In this document: positions 24,528 through 36,867 of the stretch, in pieces
Layout: each line of letters starts with the position of its first letter
Numbering within the stretch: the first letter of the stretch is position 1
Source: Nymphaea colorata
Lineage: Eukaryota > Streptophyta > Magnoliopsida > Nymphaeales > Nymphaeaceae
NCBI RefSeq assembly: GCF_008831285.2
Contig: NC_045142.1
Location: forward strand, 7,540,713 to 7,604,712
Length of the DNA: 64,000 bases
Reading direction: 5' to 3'
Notes under the pieces: generated by a model
The model's database searches: none
Told to the model about the DNA's origin: nothing
The model's input: only the letters and a program-made list of their open reading frames with translations
Translations under genes and position numbers: made by a program

Positions 24528-25693
24528 ATTCTCAATATATGTTCATAGGTCTAAGAGATTCCTTAGATGCCAGCCATTAGTAATTAATCAATTCACAATA
24601 TTCACCATGATTGAAACTTCATAAGCTTGTTGCATACCTGCAATAATATTAATTCATTAAACATTATGACAAATAATGACACCAGCTAATTCTAGAAACT
24701 CATTATTTTAAACATAATAAGCTAATACTAGAAGAAAATATCATCCCTCTGGAAAAACATGATGAACTAAATGAATATTGTTAAAATTGACTTAAATCAG
24801 GAACTAACGGATTCAAATCAAATTGACAAGAATTTGCATGCACCGGCGTTGGATGTATCTAGAAATCGGCCAATCGTTTTATGAACTTGATTATTCATTC
24901 CCAACTAAGTCACGCAGGTACCATTGAACTGTCCTAGTACTTGATCTTTCGCTCTTTTTTTTTTTATTTCCCTTCCACCTATATTCTATATTTTCCTTTA
25001 AATTTGAACATTTTTTGTAGATTATTATATATATAATGTGCATATTTATATATATATACATCTGTCAAACCCTCATACTCATATTTTCTAAAATTACGGT
25101 GCCCATACCCACCTTGCCATACCTGTGCCCATACCCACATGACTTAGATTCTAACTCTACCCAAGTTCGCATATACCACTAGGGGATTCAGCCGCTTGCC
25201 ATAAAGCATTCCTTTAGTTTAAAATGTCCCTTTTCTAAACCCTGGCCTAGTTGCCTGCTTGCATTTTCTTCATTCTTACAGTATCATTCCATCAGTTGTT
25301 GGTGGAGCTCACTGGAGATAGCCGCAGGTCTTCTCCTTCTTCCATAATTCAAATCCAAAGACTCATCTCTGTCTGATGCTAAGAAGAGAAAGGGGGAGAA
25401 AATCCGAAAAGAGTTGGTCCAATGAATTTGGTTCCAATAGCACTGAAGCCAATCCTCCTTGATCTGATTATATGAATTTGGTTCCAATAGCACTGAAGCC
25501 AATCCTCCTTGGATCCTAGATACGAACTAAGGTCCAAAAGCAAAGGATGGCAACAAACAACAAGATGAAACTCTAAGACAATTGGATAGCCACTCCTAAA
25601 GTCAGGTAAAACAAGTCTGGTTATGCTCTACACTCAATCTATATGATTCTCACATGCATGTTTGTTGAAACACAGACACATACACACACAGGG
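24528..25693. other. 3' flank of NPF copy 1 and intergenic DNA
   Basis: The first ~450 bp align with the 3' flank of copy 2 (43119-43560), for example AATTCACAATATTCACCATGATT, so the duplication extended past the gene. A 40-bp block (GAATTTGGTTCCAATAGCAC onward) is tandemly doubled at 25422-25461 and 25472-25511. No gene seen. Confidence 0.65.
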
Positions 25694-25879
25694 GCAGAGG
25701 GAGGGGGGCCCGCCTGAGCCATGGCCCCACCCCGGCAAATTGAAAAAAAAAATACATCGAAAAAATTAAAAAATTTTAGTTGCGTCATGTATTGTTTGGA
25801 TTTAGGTTCAGTTTGGCCCTACCCAAATCCAAAAGTTGAACTGTTTGACCCTTAAAAAAAAATATTGGCTCCACCCCTG
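25694..25879. mobile_element. hAT-type MITE of the 1223-1404 family
   Basis: CAGGGGCAGAGGGAGGGG at the left, TGGCTCCACCCCTG at the right. Flanks TACACACA and CAAACACA are only a weak match because the left side is a CA repeat. Confidence 0.7.
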
Positions 25880-25906
25880 CAAACACATATATATATATAC
25901 ATATAT

Positions 25907-25910
<4 letters not shown>

Positions 25911-25988
<78 letters not shown>
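25911..25988. repeat. (GA)n microsatellite, 78 bp
   Basis: Pure AG run next to the MITE. Open frames across it are Arg-Glu or Ser-Leu repeats. Confidence 0.95.
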
Positions 25989-25991
<3 letters not shown>

Positions 25992-26382
25992 TTGCTTGAT
26001 CTGCTTTATTGTTGGTGTGAGAGAGAGGAGTTTTAGTCCCACTTCACTTTTTTGCTCTTTGAATAAGTAGAGTAAGCCAAAACATATCTAGCTACACCAA
26101 TATAGTAACGTTGCTACTAGGAACTTGCCTTGGACTTTGGACGTATTGATTAATTAGGGTTGCATTTGGTTATAGATCACTTCACATGTATATGAATTTA
26201 AGTTTTTGGATATGGTATGCTTTTCAATATGCTCGATTTGGTAATTATAGACTTGAGCCTAACATGCATTTGAGTTCTGATGACGAGTTATGGTTTGAAC
26301 CCGATTTGATATGGATCAGGTTCAACCTTAATATATCCACTGGACCTAAAGAATGAGTAGGGCCGGTTTGGCTAAAGATTAA

Positions 26383-26901
26383 GGGCCCGTTTGATGCACA
26401 AGAATAATTTAACTGATAAATTTACCATGGTAAATTTCTTTAAAAAAAATTACAGGATGAAATTTCTCTCTCTTCCAATTTGAGCCTCTGTTTGATGACA
26501 AGGTAGAATTTAACGTGATAAAATTAACCTTATTTGATGCCCAAGGTAGTTTTTTGCATGGTAAAATTAACCACTTTCAACTTTTTAGCTAATCCGTGGA
26601 GACTGGAACAACTTGGTGCATAATAAGACAGGATCATCATATAACAAAGAAGTGGATTTGGCCAATACAAAATGCAGGAGTCATACATGATGTCTAAGAA
26701 AAGCAAAAGTCCACAAATTTATAGACATTTTAACTATTTCCAGTGCAAGTGATCACTGCCGTCAACTGTGGAGCGAGGAGGAGATGGGTGAAAGGAAATG
26801 GTGTGAGGGAAAAATACATCGTGAGACGGGCGGGTGAAATTTCACCCACCCGTACAGCTTTTTCTGGAATTTTTCCTTTTACCCGGGCAATCAAACAGGC
26901 C
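26383..26901. mobile_element. PIF/Harbinger-type non-autonomous element, 519 bp
   Basis: Terminal inverted repeats GGGCCCGTTTGATGC and GCAATCAAACAGGCC are flanked by TAA on both sides (26380-26382, 26902-26904). A 3-bp TAA/TTA duplication and a GGNC...GTTTG terminus fit PIF/Harbinger (Tourist-like) elements. An internal CCTCTGTTTGATGACAAGG at about 26486 repeats part of the terminus. No protein encoded. Confidence 0.75.
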
Positions 26902-26904
26902 TAA

Positions 26905-28433
26905 AGTTGTTTTGTTACAAGCTGCATTCAAACCCAATACATGATCCAAAATGAAATGGATTTCATTTTGATCTTGCTTAAACTAGAACCGACGTGTTTG
27001 TCTATGTGGATCTTGGGTAACTACTAGAAATGGTTCCGTATATATATATATACACACTGCAGTGCACCGAATCGGCCATTTTCTTAAATCGGCAACAACC
27101 ATGAGTACTTATGGTGTAACGAACGTTTATAGTGGCTTTAACGATGATCTATGGTCTTTTTAGTGACGAACTTTTAAATCTTGGTCAACCAACGACTATC
27201 ACACATATATCTGCGTTCTTTTATATTGCTTTCCGATCCACATGCAGAAACACTTTACTTAAAGAAACATATTCTTCCTGCAACCCCTATACCCCAGCAG
27301 ATTGCATCGGAAACAAACAGATTCTTCCTTTTTCTCAATGGCAGTTGGTTTCTCACCTCCAATTATGGCCGAGGTCCATCAAAAGCAAAACTTAACTCGG
27401 TTTGAGGCGGCGAATTAAAGCTCCAAAAAGACGAGAAGAGAAGGTTCAGCAATCATCAGTTCGTCACTGTTACCACGGCATCCTTGCTGCACTATGATCC
27501 TTGGCTTGTTCAAAAGCCTCCATCGATCGAAACTTGTGAAGAGCACGAAATTAATATATAGAGAGGAAGATGCGCTCAACGAAGCATTGGGTGCATATAA
27601 TAGGCCACCTGTCTATTGGAGTACCCTTCACATGCCATTTGCATCTTTTAAAAAAACTATATATTTTTTCACTTCCCAATTTTGTTGTCACAGTTTTTAC
27701 CTTTCCTCATCAACAACATTTTATTAATTGAAGTACATTCCCGATAACTAAGACAAGTATATCATGTTATTACTCTACTAAGAATCAAAGCCTCCACCCT
27801 TCCTCTCATCCTCCAAGCGTCAAGTCTGCTTTAAACAAATACTGCTCTCACTCCTTCAATTGCACCAACTCCCTTGAGAATGAGGTCCTGAACATTCAAT
27901 TTTGCATGCGCTTAGAACACATTGCATGCATCGGACGTGCAAGAGAGGTTTAGGCATTTCGCCATTTCAAAGAAAGAAATAGATATTTGACAATTTTACC
28001 GTTGCATTTCTCATCTTTTTGTCCTTATAGGTGGGGCTTGACCTTTGACATACTAGGGGCACCTTGGTCATTTCATACTTTACTCATAAGAAACAAGAAT
28101 TATGCCAAGAATGCCAAATTCATACGACACGATGATTTATTATGCCGTTTATGGACTCGATGGAAGGACGGGCTAATGCGTTCCCAATGTGCTTTTGGGC
28201 GGGCTAATGTCCCGTGTTTGCATGGGTTCACAGATGGAATGGTTGCAGGGGCTCTTATCAATAATCACTCTTGAAAGTGCTATTTTTTTTCCTGAAAAGT
28301 TTTCTTTCAGTGTTAGTGCCTAGGGGGGGCAATGGTCATTCTAATATCCCTTTCTCGAGAAGAAATTAAAACACTTTCTGCGAGCTTCTCTATGTCGTCC
28401 ACGACTGCCTGCCTGAACAAACAGGAGCTCATG
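26905..28433. other. Intergenic DNA, nothing recognised
   Basis: No gene or complete element supported. Short open frames at 27132-27405, 27494-27727 and 27987-28274 have no recognisable domain and overlap one another in different frames. Confidence 0.5.
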
Positions 28434-28491
28434 TAAGGTTAGGCATCAGGCCCATCCCATAATGAGTCGGGCTCAGGCATTTTTAATATAA

Positions 28492-28532
<41 letters not shown>

Positions 28533-28647
28533 TAAAAAAATTTAAAAATAAATTATCGAACCTGAATCAGGCTTATTCTTAAGCTCGAGCCCGAGTCGAG
28601 CCAAGTACCAAGTACTCGAAAGCAGCCCGACCCAGTGCCCAGCCTTA
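28434..28647. mobile_element. hAT-like MITE with TAAGGYTGGGCA termini
   Basis: Begins TAAGGTTAGGCATCAGGCCC and ends GACCCAGTGCCCAGCCTTA, an inverted pair shared with 48012-48321. An (AT)n run fills the middle (28497-28529). Flanking 8-mers do not match, so either the duplication has decayed or one end is displaced. Confidence 0.65.
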
Positions 28648-29250
28648 ACCTTAATGGTTCATCGGGCAGTATAGAAAGAGTGCATTTGACTAATATTGTT
28701 AAATGCAATGAGGCGAGGTGAGCTGACGTTTGTAAAATATATAATATCCATATAATGTTGTCAAAAACGAAAAATAACAACTGAAGTAAATAACAAATGT
28801 ATAAATAAAGAACAATGTGAAATACTGTTGTCGATACTACATCTTGGGATCCGTGGGCCATACCAAAACAATATATTACTTAGAACACTGTGCAACGAAA
28901 ATCACATGAATTAATTATAAGTCGGATGAACACACAAACAATGAAAAATAAATAATAAGAACTGCTACTTTTCTTTATAAGCCAATGGGAACAAAATGAT
29001 CAGCAACAACCCCGCGGGAATAGGCCTCTAACCTTTTATTTCAATAACAAAACATATGTACAACAAAAATTAGCAGTTACTCTACAAAAGGGGCTAGAAG
29101 GACGAGCCAAGAAACGAAACCAAACAAAGAGAACACCAAAAGCTGAAGGAACCAAATTTACATTGTTTGGGTTAAAAGAAACAAAATATCATGAGAAGTG
29201 ACTATAGTTGTTATATCAACTCTGAAAAGGCCAACGTCCTTCAAACATAA
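28648..29250. other. Intergenic DNA, nothing recognised
   Basis: AT-rich, no gene supported. Confidence 0.5.
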
Positions 29251-30009
29251 CCCGAATCAAAATGATCAAAACCAGAATCTAACAAGAGAGAAAGCAAGCT
29301 CTGCTAAATGCAAGAATGCCAAGAAAAAACTAATCTTTTCAACAATATGCTAACAAAAATTTTTAAAATGGAAAAGAGAGGGAGAGGTGGTGATCTTTAT
29401 TTGGAATAAGTATGCAACTAAGAAAGGCAATTGTCAACCCAGAAAGGAGACAAAAAGAGAGAAATGAACTCGTGGAGTAGCCTCACGAGATCCTGATCAT
29501 TGTCTGGTGGTTAATTGAAAATTTGTTAGTCATATATATTTAGTGTCTTTTAAAAAAAAAAATTCTGACTCCACCGCTGGGTCATTCTCTCATGGGGCCG
29601 AGATCGCCACATTGATATTCATGGGAGAGTGGAGAGAGCGTTCCAAGGGACATTTACACGCATTAAAAGTGTTTTCATGTGTGATGTGCTCCGAAGCCCA
29701 CCCTTAACGCCTCATAGCATGCAACATTGCTCTCGGCCGAGCAAAGTTTTGAAAATTTTCCGAGTCAAGATCGAGTTTCGTTTTTCTAGCGACGGCTTCT
29801 TTATAAAAATTGTGCACGTGAGTATGAAATTATCAAAAACACCTCTATTCGAAAGGACAAAAAGAAAAAATGAAATAAAAAAGGTTAAAAATTTAAAATA
29901 TACATTTCTTTATAAAAATTTTAAAAATACCCCAACCTTCTTTTTCTTTGCTTCTTTTGGGGTGGCGTGTATTGCAGAGAGTAGAAGCTAGCAACCATTA
30001 TAGAATTTT

Positions 30010-30268
30010 TAATGGGTTTGTTTTGGACTTCGGTGGGCTTGATAACGGTTTTTTAATGTATATTTTATTATTATTTTTACATATAATTACAATATTTTAT
30101 TATGATTTTTTATATTTATATATTATTTTATATTAAAAATATATATTTTATAATTTAATCAGGCCGGGCCTAGGCCAAGCTCAAGCCAAGCCCGACCCAA
30201 GTTTCGGGTGTTGGGCCTGCCAGCACCCAACTTCTTATCGGTTCAGGCCCACCCAATGCCCAGGCTTA
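30010..30268. mobile_element. Decayed hAT-like MITE in unit A
   Basis: Right end GCCCACCCAATGCCCAGGCTTA matches the family at 48012-48321, as does the AT-rich core (TTATTATGATTTTTTATATT). The left terminus is not recognisable. Unit B lacks this element at the equivalent place. Confidence 0.55.
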
Positions 30269-31813
30269 ATGGGCTCCATGAATTTGCTGGTTTTTCTAGG
30301 TTCCCTATTTTCTGTTTATAGAAGATCACCTTCTGTTTATAGAAGATCCCTATTTTCGTGTTTTTTCGGACATTGTGAAAAATATTTAATTGAAAACTAG
30401 CATAAAGGAATTACTTTTCCATGGTTTAAAACCCGGCGTTTGAAGGGCTGGAATTTTTCCATCCCATCCACTTCTGTGCTTCTGTTCAGTGGTGGAGGCA
30501 GGTATGGGCATTGTGTGGGCAACTGTCCACACTGACCAACAAAAAATGTTTACTATTATATTGCTACTTCATGATAATTTTTCTTATTGGTGCCTCTTAA
30601 AAATGTAAAATTTTATAACTAATGCCCCTCGGCTAGAATTTCTGGCTCCCTTCGGGATTCTGTCCTCCAAACTTTTTGTGCATTATCTTGTTGGATTGAC
30701 TGCTGGTGTTAATCATGAAGCCATATAATGCATGGGCGATGAGTGAGTTTATGAGGAGTTGTTTCTGTTTAGAGAAAACTTGGACGTGGTCTTTTTTCTT
30801 AAAAGAACCATAGGCTGGTTTTAGGAAGTATAGGCTTTGACCCAATTTATTTTGCTTGTGATTGTCCAAGGCAATAGCAGACCTACATATAGGCTAGTGT
30901 AGGCAACTTTTCATGCCAGCAACAAAATTTTTATTAATTTTTATATACTTTTACATAAATGTTTTACTTTTATTTACTTATTTATTTTCACGCCAGCAAC
31001 AAAATTTTTATTAATTTTTATATATTTTTACATAAAACATTTAATTACTTATTTATATATGTTGTCCCTTCAAAAATGAGAATTTCTACAATAATGTCTC
31101 ATAGCAAAAAAATTTTTGCTTCGGTTGTTAACATATTGTTCACTCAAAAGTAATAAAATGTTCAAACACCATAATTACTAGTAAAATTTGTTTGAGACTA
31201 TATACATTCAACTTGACACCTCTGGCCATAGTTTGAGACTATATACATTCAACTTGACACCTCTGGCTATAGTAGAGAAACCTGGTTGTATGCACCATAC
31301 TAGTATTGTTATTGACTAAAATAACTTTAGTTCACACTGAAAAAAAAATCATTTGTAAAGACAAAATTAAAAATGTAAAAAAAAAAAGTAAAAAAACTAT
31401 GAAGACATTTCTTTTTAATAAATTACCAAAATGTTCTTCCCTCCGTAAAATGTTTATGATCAATGCATGTATCTCCACTCTTCATTTCCATTATAATACT
31501 CCCAACTTGTACCCTCAAAGCTAATAATAATAATAATCTAAACATAAATGATGATAAATGAAAATTTTAAATGTAAAGTGTTTAGAAATTAACTTTTTTT
31601 CCATGCACATGTTTTGAAAAGTTCAAAATTTTGCATGCCATGTCATTAGTAAAACTCATTTTTTCACGTCCACTTGACAATATGCTGTCAATTAACATAC
31701 TTCGTTTTGGTTAATTTGTTCATTATTTGACATCAAGGAGGTCATAAACAAGGAGGCAAAAGGGGGTCGAGTAACATGAATGGTCAACAAATAAAAGTTT
31801 CGATGGGACTCAT

Positions 31814-32016
31814 AGGGTTGTAGCGCATTGGGTGGTAAGAGGATCTACCTCATAGAGGGACTTATGATTAAATTCTAGGGTAGTCGTTGTCATGTTCCAG
31901 TGCAGTCTTCCTTTTGACCATAACATGTTATAGAACAAGTTATGTGAACCTGACGGTAGAAGAGAGAGGGGTAGACAGCAGTGACCTCTCTTAGAGGCGG
32001 TGCAATGAACCATTCA

Positions 32017-32049
<33 letters not shown>
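31814..32049 (+). mobile_element. tRNA-derived SINE with poly(A) tail
   Basis: Starts GGGTTGTAGCGCATTGGGTGG, an A-box-like stretch, has a diverged B-box-like GATTAAATTC at about 31866, and ends in a long A run (32023-32049). Related copies are 34126-34247 and 46965-47144, both opening (T/G)(A/C)AGCGTATT and ending A-rich. Confidence 0.6.
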
Positions 32050-32053
<4 letters not shown>

Positions 32054-33408
32054 TTTAGAGGGTATATGTTATTGGTAAAAATAACCAAAATGCCCTTTTT
32101 GTTAAATGGAAAACCCTTATTTTTCTAAAAGGGCAAAAGTATAATCTTAGAAATTTTTAAAATTACCAAAATACCCTTACAATAAAATGAAGGAACACGT
32201 CTTCCCATGTTAACGGCAGAACATATAATGAATGATTGATCAACCTATGCTGCAAACATCGATGCGTATGGAATTGGGGTATCAGCAAAATATGTGTTTT
32301 TATTGGCTCTTTCCAGCAACACGGAATGATCTGATTCATACTTTATCAAGAACCGGTTGAACCGGTTGAGGTTGATTAAAGGTGAAGCGACCACACTTAA
32401 AGGGGCAGAGCATAGCTAGTTGGGTGGAGACAAAGTGAAAGTTATGTCTTTATTTTGATTTCGATGGAACTGATGCTCCTGGGCCATATAGAGCGGGATG
32501 TGATACCTAATTGATGTTACACATTGGTTGGAGGAGCATTAATCCAAAACTTCCATGCTTGAAGGGACATTAATATACACAAATAGACAAATATTTGGAG
32601 ACAGCAATATAAAAATAAAAGTTTTTTTGAGGCAGTGAGGGCAATTGCCCACACCAGATCACGTTTGGCTCTGCCATTGCGTCTAGATGCCCACACAAGT
32701 CAATACTTTGAGGGTAAAAGGGATGCCCTTGAGGGTGTTATGCCTCATGCGCGCAACATAAGTTTTGAAGGAAAAAGAGTGACTTGCTTGAAAAAATTGT
32801 TTTAGACTGTCATCTAAACACCACCTAAAATGCTTCTAGATGCTTCTTGAGGACAAGAATGTGCTCAAAGAACTCACTTGGGGGAGAGAGAGAGATAGAG
32901 GTGGTGGAATAATTATGCAACTAACAAAGGCAAGTGATTGTCGGACATTGCTAGCCAACAACCACCAACTGAGGAAGGAGACAAAAAGAAAAAAATGCCG
33001 ATAAAATGGAAATGTATATCAAAATTTGAGAAGAAAAAGACAAAAAAAATGAATGAACTCACTCGGGTGTGAGCCAGAGAGCTTACTCCTTGAAATGTTA
33101 ATTTAGTGCACATGAGTATGAAATGATCAAAATACTTTTATTGGGTATAAAAAAGTTTTTAAAAAGAATAAAAAATGAAAATATAAAAAGTTAAAAATTT
33201 AAAATATACATTTCTTTATGAAAATTTTAAAAATACCCCAACCTCCTTTTTTTTTTTCTTTGTTTCTTTTGGCGTGTATTTGTGCATGCACCGTGTGCCC
33301 TGGGCACGCAACTCGACGTCGTTGCAGAGCGTCACCTCGTGTGTTCATTTTAGTAGACGCTAGCGGCTGTATAGAATTTGATGGGTTTATAACTTTATAT
33401 TCTGTGTT

Positions 33409-33648
33409 CGGGTGAGCAAGAGGTATTAATCCCACCGCCCGAAAAAAGCCCGAAGGCCCCCCCATTCCCCCTGCCTCCGGGGTCCTGAGCTGCGTCGGTG
33501 TCAGCGATAGCAACGGTGCATCCTTCAGCTTAGATGTCGCGCCCTACCGCCTTAAGACACAGGAACATAACGCCCACGGGAATCGAACTAGAGACCTGCC
33601 TTAATACAGGCCCCTAGCTCAACCAGCTACGCTATGCCCCTTGAGGCG
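33409..33648 (-). mobile_element. tRNA-derived SINE, 240 bp, 12-bp target duplication
   Basis: On the minus strand the 5' end reads GGGGCATAGCGTAGCTGG, an exact RNA polymerase III A box (TRGCNNAGYNGG), followed about 35 bp on by GTTCGATTCC, a B box. The rest is a non-tRNA body ending GCTCACCCG. Exact direct repeats ATATTCTGTGTT lie at 33397-33408 and 33649-33660. These three features together identify a SINE. The tRNA-like part is not a functional tRNA gene. Confidence 0.9.
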
Positions 33649-34125
33649 ATATTCTGTGTTATAGGATGTTGCCACCATGAATACGGTGGTTTTTCTAGCC
33701 TCTAGGGTTCCTTTTTTTCTGTTTATAGAAGATCGCCTTCTTTGTTATGTGCTTCTTGGGATCATGGTTGATTTGGACGGTTGATGAAGGGATCTTTCCG
33801 GCCGACTTGAGTCGGCTTGATGTGAAATTTTGACAGAGATTTAATTGAACTAGCATAAACGAATTACTTTCCATGCTTTAAAACCTGTCGTCGTTTGAAT
33901 GGCTGGAATTTTTCTGTCCCATGCACTTATGTACTTCTGTTGACGGGCGGAGGCAGTATGGCATTGTGTGGGCAACTGCCCACACTGACCCCAAAAATGT
34001 TTATTTTCATATTGATATTTTATGATTTTTTTTTTGTTTAAATATTGATGGCCCTGTCCATGCTTGGGTTGATCTCCCAACTTTTTTTGGATTGACATGA
34101 ATCATGGTCAAAAAAGGTTACCTCG

Positions 34126-34247
34126 TGAAGTTGCAGCGTATTAAGCAGTAAGGCAGTCCACTTCTTAAAGGGACTTGGGATTTCAAGGAGACTCGCAGGG
34201 CAATGGAAGGAACCACTCACTTTAAAAAAATAATAATAATAAAAAAA
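34126..34247 (+). mobile_element. Truncated tRNA-derived SINE copy in unit B
   Basis: Shortened copy of the 31814-32049 SINE: TTGCAGCGTATTAAGCAGTAAG at the left, AACCACTCACTTTAAAAAAATAA at the right. It is probably the same ancestral insertion, carried by the duplication. Confidence 0.55.
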
Positions 34248-35040
34248 CTCATTTGGAGGTTAAATGTTATGGACCAAAATGACCAAAATACCCTTTTGTG
34301 TTAAATGAAAAACCCCGACTTTTCTACAAGGGCAAAAGTATAATCTTAGAAATTTTCAAAATTACCAAAATACCCTTATGATAAAAGGTGGGAACATAGC
34401 TGCCCATGTTAACCGCAGAACATAAAAACGCATGATTGATTAAGCACTGCTGCAAACATCGATGTCTATGGAATTGGCATACCGGTTGATTAAAGATGAA
34501 GCGACCACGCTTAAAGGGCAATGCATAGCTAGTTGGGTGGAGATAAAGTGAAAGCCACCTATGGGACCGATGCTCGTGGGCCATATAGAGCGGGATGATA
34601 CCTAGTTGATGATACACATTGTTCCTGCATCTAAACCGTGGCGGAGCAGATTTTGATTGGAGGAGCACTAATCTAAAACTTTCATGCTTGAAGGGACATT
34701 AATATATATATATATATATATATATAAGACGAGTGCCGGCAATTGCCCACACCAGATCACATTTGGATCGGCCATTGCTTCTAAATGCCCACACAAGTCA
34801 AGACTTTGGGGGTGAAAGGGATGGAGAATCTCTCATGCCTTTTGAAAACCAGGTTTTTACAAAAATAGTTTTTGAAAAAGCCTGATTTTGGTGTCATGCA
34901 AACACTTAAAAAAAAAAAACTGTTTTGAAGGCAAAAGGCTGACTTGCCAAAAAAATTTGTTTTAGAGTGTCATCTAAACACTACCTAAAGTGCTTCTACA
35001 TGCTCCTAGAGGACAAGAATGTGCTCAAAGAACATGTTGG

Positions 35041-35850
35041 TTGCACCACCCTAACTTATGCAACACACATGTACCAAAGGGACTTTGGAGCTTTTTAACA
35101 ATTCCTGAAAATGAAATAGTCTGCTTTTTGGAATTTTAAGTATTTTCTCTAATTTTCCATATTTGTTCTTATAGGGCTTTTCTCACACTTAGATCATTTT
35201 GCACCCAAATGCACCAACAAACTAAGTCACTGAACTCTTCTATTTTATTGCCACACCCGAGTCGCATCGAGTCAGGTGCGCACAAGACATGGTGCGGCTC
35301 CAACTCATATTCGAGCCCAGTTTGAATGTTATATTACTAAATTACTTATATAATATATGTTGTTCCGATATTTTCCTGTGCAATACAATTAGTCAAGTAT
35401 GTTATATACATTAATAACTAAATTGTAATAATAATATATACATGTTTATTTTGATATATATATATATATATATATAAAATTTAAAATAATAACAATAATA
35501 AAATACCCTGACCTCACTGCCGCACCTAAATTTTTTAGGATGTGCTGCTTGGGCGCCCGCACTCGCACCCCGCACTCTGGTGACATAACCAACAAATATA
35601 AACCGAGTATAACCAGATTCAGTATGTTCTTCATGTGTTCGAGGGGCCAGACTGAAATTTTACTTCAGCTGTGGAGGAAAATGGAATTTGTCTAAATCCT
35701 GCGGCTGCCATTGTTCACCAACCAAACTCGGGAAAGGTTGGTGGTGAGGATGAATTGCAGATTATTGTAAAACAAGAATGTCCGTAGTATCATTAGGTAA
35801 TATGTCATTTTCTTCTACTTCAATCATATTTATTTACGGGCATGTACCGT
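35041..35850 (+). repeat. Left arm end of the inverted duplication, upstream of NPF copy 2
   Basis: Inverted relative of 44820-45145: for example TTATGCAACACACATGTACC near 35071 against GGTACATGTATGTGTGTTGC near 45084, and CTGCTGGAGGAAAAT-like / ATTTTCCTCCACTGC near 35670 and 44990. Contains an (AT)n run at 35454-35476. Confidence 0.75.
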
Positions 35851-36154
35851 TGCTAGAAATTTGTTTGTCAGCTATTTCTCAAAATGTGTATAGGCGTCGA
35901 AAATGAGTTTTTTAAAATCTTACAGGAGCCAAATGAAAATTTTCAAAATTATAACTTTAAAATTTTCTTTTCTTAAAATTTGAAAGGAATACCATGACCC
36001 TTGCCTGCCCCTGATGTTATGGTCACTATAACACCATAATGCTCTAAAATGGTTCCCTACTGAACTAAGACATTATTAGATGCCAAAAATTTTGGTTATC
36101 TTTTATTGAATGTCACCATTCCACCATTTGCTTCTGATCATGCATGGGTTTTAA

Positions 36155-36505
36155 GAATGTCAATATATTCACGTTGAATCAAGTATCCAATCAAACCATT
36201 TGAAAAATCATATATGGAAAAAAAAATTAACGTCTGATCAGATCGTATTCAATTTTGAATCACATTTAGTTTTAATTAAATATCATATATCCAATGCTCT
36301 TACATCTTGAAAACCCGTCATATTCGGTTCAAATTCAGATGTAAATGTCAAAAAAGGATTCAGATTATGAAACCGAATTTTTTTAATTTAGATTCGACTA
36401 TGATATTTATTTGTTTGTATTTGAGCCTGAATATGTGAATATTGAAAGAAGTTTATATAGTTAAGGTTATATCTAATTCAAATCTAATCCGTTGACATCC
36501 TTAAT
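36155..36505. repeat. Degenerate AATCCGATTT-rich repeat, copy 3
   Basis: Ends in the imperfect inverted pair AGAATGTCAATATATTCA and AATCCGTTGACATCCTTA. Same family as 15190-15535. An (AT)n(AG)n compound microsatellite follows at 36577-36648. Confidence 0.6.
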
Positions 36506-36574
36506 CGGCCCACCAAACTCTTCTGCATGACAGAGCGCCCTTGTAGTTTCCCTCATCCCTGTAAGAGGGCCAAC

Positions 36575-36651
<77 letters not shown>

Positions 36652-36800
36652 CAATAATTTTATTCTTAGATTCAGACTCATTTTGATGATACTGCTTTCG
36701 GATTGGAATGTGAGTATTCGACTTTTTTTTTTTTTTGAAACTATGTAAAAGGCAGGCCGCAAATGGGAAATTCTCATAAATCTATGCATGTCACCAGTCA

Positions 36801-36808
36801 TATATATA
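36801..36808 (+). promoter_or_regulatory. Probable TATA box of the second NPF gene
   Basis: TATATATA 67 bp before the ATG, in the same context as in the first gene. Confidence 0.55.
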
Positions 36809-36867
36809 GATGTCACCAGTCATCCTGCTCCTTCATGAGTTGCGCGCTGTGATCAGCACTTGAAAAA

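Larger units (their letters stand above)
29380..32880 (+). repeat. Segmental duplication unit A (left arm)
   Basis: Direct duplicate of about 32885-35040. Matching landmarks in order: ATTATGCAACTAA-like / GGAGACAAAAAG, TTAAAAATTTAAAATATACATTTC, TTCTGTTTATAGAAGATC, GTGTGGGCAACTG, the poly(A)-tailed SINE, ACCAAAAT(A/G)CCCTT, GCATAGCTAGTTGGGTGGAG and GGACAAGAATGTGCTCAAAG. Parts are also present, inverted, at 45985-49510. No protein-coding gene inside. Confidence 0.7.
32885..35040 (+). repeat. Segmental duplication unit B (left arm)
   Basis: Direct duplicate of 29380-32880, shorter because it lacks most of the sequence equivalent to 30600-31800. It contains the antisense SINE at 33409-33648 that unit A does not have. 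Confidence 0.7.

Noticed and set aside
33567-33642. Possible tRNA gene on the minus strand
   Set aside because: A and B boxes are good, but the sequence does not fold as a complete tRNA and lies inside a SINE with its own target duplication.
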